Origin: Chlorokybus atmophyticus
Taxonomy: Eukaryota > Streptophyta > Chlorokybophyceae > Chlorokybales > Chlorokybaceae
Assembly (NCBI GenBank): GCA_009103225.1
Contig: RHPI01001116.1
Coordinates: 660,814-724,813, forward strand
Reading direction: 5' to 3'
DNA length: 64,000 nucleotides
In this document: positions 57,561 to 64,000 of the stretch, in pieces
How positions within the stretch are numbered: position 1 is the stretch's first letter
How the letters are laid out: the number at the start of each line of letters is the position of its first letter
Made by a program: the position numbers and the translations under genes
The notes under the pieces: model-generated
The model's database searches: none
What the model saw: the letters and a program-made list of their open reading frames with translations, nothing else
What the model was told of the DNA's origin: nothing

Positions 57561-57917
57561 GGTTCATACAAGGGCCCACCAACACAAACGCCCCCCCGCC
57601 ACGCCCGCCGCCCACGCGAATCACGCCACCGCCGCCGCTAAGGACACCGACGCTAACCAGAAGCGAAGCTAAATCTAACCTTCAAAGAGGTTGGAGGCAG
57701 CATTGTGTATTAAACCACAAAAATAGGGTTAACGCTCTAACATAATAACGGGAAAAAGCCCTCAACCACGACGTTAACCGCGGTTTAAACCAGATAAAGC
57801 GTGGTTCAAAAACCACATATTACACCGATGATCAACAAAAGTGACCAATATGCACGGGCAAAGGACCGACAATTGACGGTTAACCCGCGGTCGTCGACGC
57901 AAAAAATAACGGAGCAT

Positions 57918-57960
57918 TTTCAAGCTTATCAATGCAAAATTTGAGACGATAAGCTTGAAA
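57918..57960. repeat. 13-bp inverted repeat with 17-base loop
   Basis: TTTCAAGCTTATC (57918-57930) and GATAAGCTTGAAA (57948-57960) are exact reverse complements. Confidence 0.8.
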
Positions 57961-58205
57961 GCGCGGGTAAACGGCAACGATCGTGATGACTGTGATGACA
58001 CGTGGCCTATGTCATGTGACAAGCCGCGGGAGTGTCAAGTTTGCGGCAAGCGGCAAGCGGGTGACGTCAAGAGCTGACATTCTTAGATATTGGCACAACA
58101 TTATAGACAATGCTCATAGTATGCTCCTATTGTCACCCGCGTGCTCCGGCATCGGCTGACAGGGCACCCTCCGCATGATTAATTGGCAGACCGGCCGCGG
58201 GCTGT

Positions 58206-58232
58206 TAGAGCCGGTAGAGCCGGTAGAGCCGC
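58206..58232. repeat. three GAGCCGGTA tandem units
   Basis: Three consecutive 9-base units of TAGAGCCGG type. Short and of no known function. Confidence 0.75.
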
Positions 58233-58524
58233 GAAAAGCTCAAGCTCAGATACTTGAAGATTGGTAGAATGTTGCCGATATCGACGCTTCGGCGGGGGAT
58301 CACTCGCCTCGGCATGCCTATAGATTCGCGGGGTGTTCCCCTCGAGGCCGGTCAATGCACGCAATATTCGCCTCGAGCGTAGCGAGAGCCTCTCGGGTAA
58401 TACCCCTTACTTGATGCAAGCATGCAGTTTGCAGCCAGGAGTCCTAGCTACATGTCGGGCATGCTCATGCACCAGTCATGGTAGTTGTACTAGCGCAACA
58501 ACTATGCTCACAACCCACTTTAGT

Positions 58525-58605
58525 TTCACATATCCAACCACCGGGTCACGCACCTATGCTATCGCACTACCACTACTCCACCCCGTTAGACATGCATGCT
58601 TGCAT
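58525..58605 (-). repeat. dispersed CCCGGTGGT repeat, copy 9
   Basis: The minus strand reads GCATGCATGTCTAACGGGGTGG (from about 58600) and GTGACCCGGTGGTTGGATATG (from about 58551). This copy lies more than 35 kb from the others, showing that the family is genuinely dispersed. Confidence 0.75.
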
Positions 58606-59109
58606 TTCAAGTCCGTCACCTGCATGCATGTGCAGGTGTTTGTGGCCGGTGTGTGAGTAAATATACGTGTGCTGCTGAACTTCTCTGCGTGCCCAACTGA
58701 TTGCATGCGATACTACTGCTGTTGTCGCATAACCCGAGGCAGGCTAAACGCCAACTACGCATGTTTGCTGTTGATACTACCAGGCTGGCGTCACACTGCA
58801 CCCAACCTTACTAGCAGCTTCAGCTAGCAGCTTTCCAGCACACAACAACATGCATGCAAAATGCCATCTGATTGCCTAGCATGCAGGTTGTCTTTAGAAA
58901 ACAAAAAACCCATCGCATCACTCACATGTGGTCGCCACACATTGCCTTCTGCACCTGCTGTCAAGTCTCTAACAACGCCAGCGGCATTGTCAATGACAAA
59001 TTGTCATGCAACATGTGTTGATCTGCCAGTTGCAGGCCGTCGGGTTGCCTGGCCTTATCACATTCTTCGCAATTACATGAAGGTCCAGCACAACTGTGTG
59101 CAGCACATC
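58606..59109. other. interval with one unassigned plus-strand frame
   Basis: 58886-59118 reads open on the plus strand after an ATGCAG acceptor-like site (LENKKPIASLTCGRHTLPSA). It slightly recalls a RING-type Cys/His pattern but lacks the full set of ligands. Left unassigned. Confidence 0.3.
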
Positions 59110-60238
59110 AAGCGCTAACCAACTCTCCACACTGCAAACAACAACAGACATGCGTCAAAACATGTGCATTATGTGACAACTCGTAGCATGAGAGTTGGCA
59201 CATACAGTGTTGACACAAACGACTCACCTGTTGGCAATAACATCCTGCATGCTGAGGATCTCCGCTGGCCTGTATGCTGTACGGTTTTGTGCCAGGCATG
59301 GTTTGATGTTGTAGATACCACCACGTGAAGAGGTGAAAGCATCCCTTTCAGTCCAGTCCCATGTGGGATTCTCAACACGCACAAGCACGGCTCCACAAGT
59401 GAAACAGCTACTCACTGCTGCATAGAAAACAGAAGTTGCGAAGCTTGGGCTGTTACAGCAGCTTCGTCACTAAGGCCAAAGTGCTCAGGAGTAATGGCGA
59501 GATTGGAACACATACACTAAGAACCTTGAGCTTCAGGTACACTATTGATGACTGGTTAAGCGCATGCACACGCATGTACACAGTACGCGTTTACCTGTCG
59601 GGTTCGTTGTGTCTCTGCAACCAGTGCTTATTCCGCCACATAGCATGCGAGCCGCCTCCCCACAATGCCTTCAGATTTTTCAACTGGTAGTATTCTGGTA
59701 CCTTGAGCGTCCCACCAAGTACGCCTGTCGGCAGACAAGTCGGAAACACAATTGTAGATATGCAACAAGCCATATTACAATGTAGATTACTCAGGTACAG
59801 ATAGTGACCAGCCTTACGCCTGTGCAATCAAGTGCACACAACCCTTTGCTGAGGTGTCTACCAGCTGAAACCAAAGACGTCCTGATTGTCTCTCAACCTA
59901 CATAAGGCTTGATAGGTACCCATCCCATTGCAAGTACCAGCATTAGTCCTTGTAGCGGACATTGTCAACAAGACCAACTGTAGCTGTAGACATTGACAAG
60001 ACAACTGTCTCACCTCCGTCGCTCCTCTTGTTGTTGTCAAATGAGCGCTGTGATTAGAAGCGGCTTGTGACACAACATCCGTGCTTGTGTTAGATCCAAG
60101 CTGTTGAAACTCTTCCTGAAGCTCATGCTGTGCCTTCGCTCCCTGCCAACCTGCTTCATGTGGCAATATTGCTAACTGCTGCTTGCCTACGTCGTCCGCT
60201 TGCTTCATAAATAGCTCAGTGCCATGAGCCATGTGCAA
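59110..60238 (-). CDS. unrecognised multi-exon gene candidate
   Basis: Minus-strand exon-like pieces with good coding character: MAHGTELFMKQADDVGKQQL and a following coil-like stretch HELQEEFQQLGSNTSTDVVS (60230-60015), ATRTNAGTCNGMGTYQALCR before a GTTGAG donor (near 59955), LKNLKALWGGGSHAMWRNKH (near 59685), NLAITPEHFGLSDEAAV (near 59500), and VRVENPTWDWTERDAFTSSR to DVIANR before a GTGAGT donor (59400-59227). Exact joins were not all resolved, and no family is recognised. The parts could belong to one gene of roughly 300 residues or be a decaying copy. Confidence 0.35.
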
Positions 60239-61908
60239 TGTCTACCGAATATAATAGAAGAAGGGTAATCATGGATAATTGCAACGGCCATGGCCAAAGG
60301 CTGGAAGAGACCAAGACGTGACCACTACCTGCTCATCGTGTGCAGCTTGCGACTTGGTATTGCATTGTGCTTTCAGGCAGCTTTCCAATTGGTAAACTTT
60401 ACAAAAACCGCTGACAACAAAAGCTCAGCAGGCGCCTTGCCCCAACAGTTCCTTGCCTGTCGTAACAACGATCATAAGTAGCCTTTATGCATGTTTGTCG
60501 AGTTAGTTTACAATAAAACAACTTAGTCTTGTGAAAGCCTGATGTACTATGTCAGCAAGGCATGCTGCAGTTTGCATACACATCGACCCGCAAAACACAA
60601 GACAAAGTCAGTACGTCTGTCTGTGTGCTGGTGGTTGTTGAGTGCCTGTAGTTATGGATGGTAGTGTTCACACACAGCTGTTGGTCACGAACCTAGCCGT
60701 GCTTTTGGTAAGACATTGGTGGTTTGAGTAAGTAGATTGACAACAGCCGATATTAACCGGCTGACGCTACATCTATCCTGGTTATGTTGCAGTCTCGAGT
60801 TTGCGATGAGAAAGCCAAGAAACATGACACCCAAAACCAACTCGCGCAAGCAGCTGCTGCGTTGGGCTTCACCAACAGCAGCCCAGCAGCGCTCGACACT
60901 AAAAGCTGCTGCGCAAAGCGCAGCTGAAAGCAGGAAAACGCAAGTATGCTAAGAGAGCATACCAGCGGAGCTTCGGCTGGTAAGCGCGCTCAACCCTCAA
61001 GCTGACGACCACCCCGCCACCACCGCCGTCGCCACCCAATTGAACACGTCTCCTGCATGCAAAGCGCCACTCGCTGCGCCGGCGGCGGCGGCAATGTCAA
61101 TCGCATTCCAGCATGCTTCTGCGGCATGCCATGCTGTGGTATTATGTGCTTGAAGTTGCAGGCAAAGGTAGCACTGTGTGGAGGATATCGTTAGCTTCGT
61201 AGCTATGTGATATTCTAACTTACGCGCTGGACTAGTCGCCTGCTGATCAAGCATGCTGCTCGTACTTGCGGGTCGCTGGATGCTATCAAAGTTGTAGCCG
61301 TGAAGCTACAATTGCAGCGACTGGCGCTAGCGCTAACAACGATGATGATGGAGCCAATAGGTCTACCTCCATCGCCCAATTGGTAAGCGAAATCAAGCAA
61401 CGCAAACGGGGAGCAGCATGCATTGTTGCAATCAGTTTCACCATCGTTTGTAACCAGCTGGTAGCTAATAGAGTTGTGTTGTATGAACCCATTGTGCGCA
61501 AACGAATTGCCAGCTTACAGCTCAGGAGGAAGCATGTTAATACACTTTCTATCAGCAAGGCTTGCGCCTCTGTTGCAGTCAATGCAGCTGGTAATCAGCT
61601 TCCACAGTGCCGAGCTGTGCATGCAAAGAGCAGCAGGCGACAGCGCATGCTTCTCTGCAGTCACTGCAGCATGGATGGTAATCAGCTTCGATTCGGGGTG
61701 CCAAGCTGCGCATGCAAAGAGCAGCAGGCGACAGTACATGCTTTTCGAATGTGAATGCAGAGCGACGAAGCTTATTCTGGAAGCCAATCAATCTGCACAA
61801 TTGAACAAGCACTTGCGCATGCGCTGATTAATCTCTCTGTAGGCTACATGACATTCAACCGTGACAACTTTGCATGCGCATGCAGCGAGTGAACTCTTTT
61901 TAGGCTAC
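60239..61908. other. interval before the Gemin5-like gene
   Basis: 60790-60955 resembles the first coil exon of the short FDM-like copies (CAAGCAGC...CAGCAGC...AAACGCAAGTATG order) in a broken frame and may be a further fragment. A tandem duplication lies at 61590-61745. No intact gene seen. Confidence 0.35.
61590..61745. repeat. tandem duplication of about 87 bp
   Basis: GGTAATCAGCTTC followed by CCGAGCTGTGCATGCAAAG and AGCAGCAGGCGACAG at about 61591-61650 recurs, slightly changed, at about 61677-61735. It lies some 170 bases upstream of the Gemin5-like start and may be part of its promoter. Confidence 0.75.
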
Positions 61909-64000
61909 ATGATGCTCAACCATGACCGGCGTGTTGTGTCCAGGTATGGTGCGCACCTTGCTGATTGGGGCGGGCCTGATGGCGCAGTTTATGCATATGC
62001 CGCACGCAATGTTATCGCTGTCATGCTCCCTTCGCAACTCAAGTGGCAGGGTATCCTGTCAGGTAATCCTAAGACTTCAGTGCTTGAGGCTTTTACTCCA
62101 AGTGCTTGACACATGTTCCACTATCCACAGTTTTCATTAGCAGCGTAGTTGTTGAAAAGCATGCATTTCTTGCAAGTCGTTTCCTGAGCAAGGTAGTCTT
62201 GGTATGTGTGTAAGCAGTGCTTGATATGCTTTTGCGGAGGTTGACACCAATGCTGTGTGCAGGCCACAAAGATCGTGTCACCGCTGTGGCCTCCCTGAAG
62301 AACGCGAGCAATGTGCTTGTCTCAGTAAGTGCCATGTGGCCCGTGTATGAGAGTGAGTTGAACACAGCAAATGTCTTAGCAGCAGCTGTGTAAGCTATTG
62401 ATGGATTGCCATTGGCCGACACCAACGTGCTGATGCATGCATTGATAGGGCTCAATGGACAAGACCATCAAAGTATGGAACACGAGAACAATGAAGTTGT
62501 TGCACACTCTGCGCGGCCACAAGGTGAGCTTTGGGAGGGTTGTCATTGTAGCATTGTTGTTTTGCACTTGCACACACGCAATTGTCTCAGATTCAACCAC
62601 GCTGGTCTGTTTGCATGACATTCTTGCATCACATACCTGCATTGCGACTGCAGGCACCAGTAGCTGCTGTAACCACTTCCGTTGTAACACCAGAAACGTT
62701 CTTCTCTGGTGATAGTGAAGGCGCCGTGCATTGCTGGCAGGCAGGCGACAGCGACAGGTCGTCATCTGTGTCGTTTTGTCCGCAAGTGGATGCCATTGTG
62801 GCTATGGCAGCCTCACCTCAGTCCACAAACGTGGTGGCCGTCGGCTACCAGAATGGAAGCCTGTTACTTGTCGACATGACCACCTGCACCACCGTTCATC
62901 GGCTGCTCGACAGCGCAGCCCAGGTGCATGCAATGGCCTGGCAGGGGTCTTTGCTGGCAGCTTCAAGGAGAGATTGCGCCGTGCGCATATGGCGATGCAA
63001 TGATGATGTGCAAAGTCCACCCGTGTTGAAGCATGTCACTCGACTTCCCGGTCCGCCTTCCGGTGTCACTGATGCTCAAAAGGAGCGCTTGTGGGTTGCA
63101 TTGGCTTGGGTGCCGGCAGCAAGTGAAGCCGCGGGGCCACGCTTGATCTGCAGCGCTCACATGGGCACTCTGTTTCTGTTGGAAACACCCGCCAGTGAGA
63201 ACGCGAGGTACCCGCCCATCGTGCGCTTCCCGCCAGGGCACTCGCGCACTGTGTTTAGTGTTTGTGCGTCTGGTGATGGTCGGTACCTCATGACCACATC
63301 TATGGACCGCTCCATCGTTTTGTGGAACGTTGAAGAGAAGGCCTGCGTGTGGTCCATCTTGGGCTTGGGAAGCTACGTGTACAGCATGTCCGTCTCTCCT
63401 TCACACAAGGTATGGCCCCCTCGCCAATGAAAGCACAATTATACCGTTTAGCAAGAGGCGGTAGCGTGTCACAATGGCAGTAGTATAGACATGCTGAAGA
63501 TTATATACAGGAACACTCAAGCATTGTTTGCCATCAAATTTCACCTGCTGTGTCTTGTTAGGTTGCTGTTGCCTGCGGAGACAACACGATTCGTGTCTGG
63601 AACCCCTCTGATCCTAATAACCCATACCACAGCATTCTGCTATGGCGAGGTTTGCAATCCAAGGTAAGCTTCTACCAAGGCACTTGTGAAGGTGCTATAG
63701 TAAGCCATCTCTAATTTTCAACATGGAACTTTGTAACAGGTAACAGCAGTTGCGTGGCATCCAACTCAGGAAGATGTGATTGCTTTTGGCACTGCCAGCG
63801 GCCACGTTGGTTACTGCGACGTGCGCGCTGAAAGGAGCACCATTGCGGCTGCAAAGCATGTTGATGCCGTGACCGACTTAAGCTGGCGAGTTACAAAGCA
63901 AGTGGAAGTACCAAATACCGGCATTGAATCCACGACAAGTAGTCAAGCTGACGTCGTTCAGGCGATACTGTACAGTTACGGGAATGATGGTACCTTATTC
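61909..64000 (+). CDS. Gemin5-like WD40 protein, N-terminal part (runs off window)
   Basis: Six exons seen: 61909-62062, 62263-62324, 62449-62523, 62654-63409, 63562-63663, and 63740 to the window end; phases agree throughout. The protein is a chain of WD40 repeats: GHKDRVTAVASL then GSMDKTIKVWNTRTMK; DCAVRIWR; HSRTVFSVCASGDGRY with SMDRSIVLWNVEEKACVW; VAVACGDNTIRVWNPSDPN; KVTAVAWHPTQEDVIAFGTA. The LWRGLQSKVTAVAWHPT and GTASGHVGYCD segments resemble Gemin5, the WD40 subunit that recognises snRNA (Sm site and cap) during assembly of spliceosomal snRNPs and also binds ribosomes. The first ATG pair (61909, 61912) was taken as start because no earlier in-frame ATG was seen. The C-terminal half lies outside the window. 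Confidence 0.85.

Larger units (their letters stand above)
57561..58520. other. GC/AT-mixed interval with hairpin and tandem repeat
   Basis: No gene. Contains a 13-bp inverted repeat (57918-57960), repeated CCGCGG/GGTTAACC words (57770-57900) and a GAGCCGGTA tandem repeat (58206-58232). Confidence 0.4.

Noticed and set aside
58886-59118. RING finger protein on the plus strand
   Set aside because: Only a partial Cys/His pattern; required ligand spacing is not met and no neighbouring exons were found.
61266-61410. XH last exon suggested by IAQLVSEIKQR
   Set aside because: The match to the last exon of the FDM-like copies is short and lacks the conserved Trp and acceptor context, so it could be chance.

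Overview
The window looks like nuclear DNA of a streptophyte (a charophyte-type green alga or an early-diverging land plant). Genes are split by short GT-AG introns, and it carries an expansin, a plant-type F-box/LRR protein, an RNA-directed DNA methylation family (zf-XS, XS, coiled coil, XH), Ty1/copia retrotransposons and a plant telo-box. I cannot name the species. Exon models were assembled by eye from reading-frame continuity, splice signals and comparison between paralogues; none has been checked against transcripts or databases.

Layout. 1-100 is a poly-G run. 1600-2879 (+) is a five-exon expansin. 2880-8054 is non-coding. 8055-10161 (+) is a two-exon F-box/LRR protein. 11.0-27.5 kb is a cluster of FDM/IDN2-like genes: one complete 15-exon gene (23439-27493, -), one shorter copy with coiled coil and XH only (18428-20389, -), and three broken copies (11036-12912, -; 13865-15780, +; 21443-21505, +). 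The short copies form two head-to-head pairs about 1 kb apart, and the two pairs are themselves inverted copies of each other. Between them, near 16.2-17.8 kb and 22.2-22.8 kb, lie most copies of a small dispersed repeat family.

28.8-31 kb (+) holds an acidic open frame and a four-exon RS-rich protein with a possible LOTUS/OST-HTH domain. 31.9-32.64 kb is an AT-rich island. 32.8-34.7 kb (+) is a degenerate F-box/LRR-like gene. 35.7-38.4 kb (-) is a kinesin-5-like tail with no motor. 39.4-45.6 kb is a patchwork of decayed mobile-element-like genes: an OTU-type cysteine protease, zinc-finger frames, a Tudor-like plus C5 DNA methyltransferase gene, and, convergent to it, a Plavaka/KDZ-like transposase.

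46288-54002 is a complete but decayed Ty1/copia element (coding on -), flanked by TGCAC target duplications. Nested in it is a younger copia element (50764-53545, CACAC duplications) that keeps one open gag-protease frame but has no integrase, reverse transcriptase or RNase H. Both appear primed by the anticodon half of initiator tRNA-Met. 54.0-61.9 kb holds hairpins, short tandem repeats and two poorly understood minus-strand exon series. 61909-64000 (+) is the start of a Gemin5-like WD40 gene that runs off the window.

DNA methylation is a recurring theme: the FDM-like cluster belongs to a family that guides methylation in plants, a C5-methyltransferase relic lies within 20 kb, and the rest is rich in the retrotransposons such pathways silence. 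This is proximity only, not proof of a shared system. Two internal homopolymer tracts (22909-23104 G, 41496-41576 C) border single N bases and may mark false contig joins.
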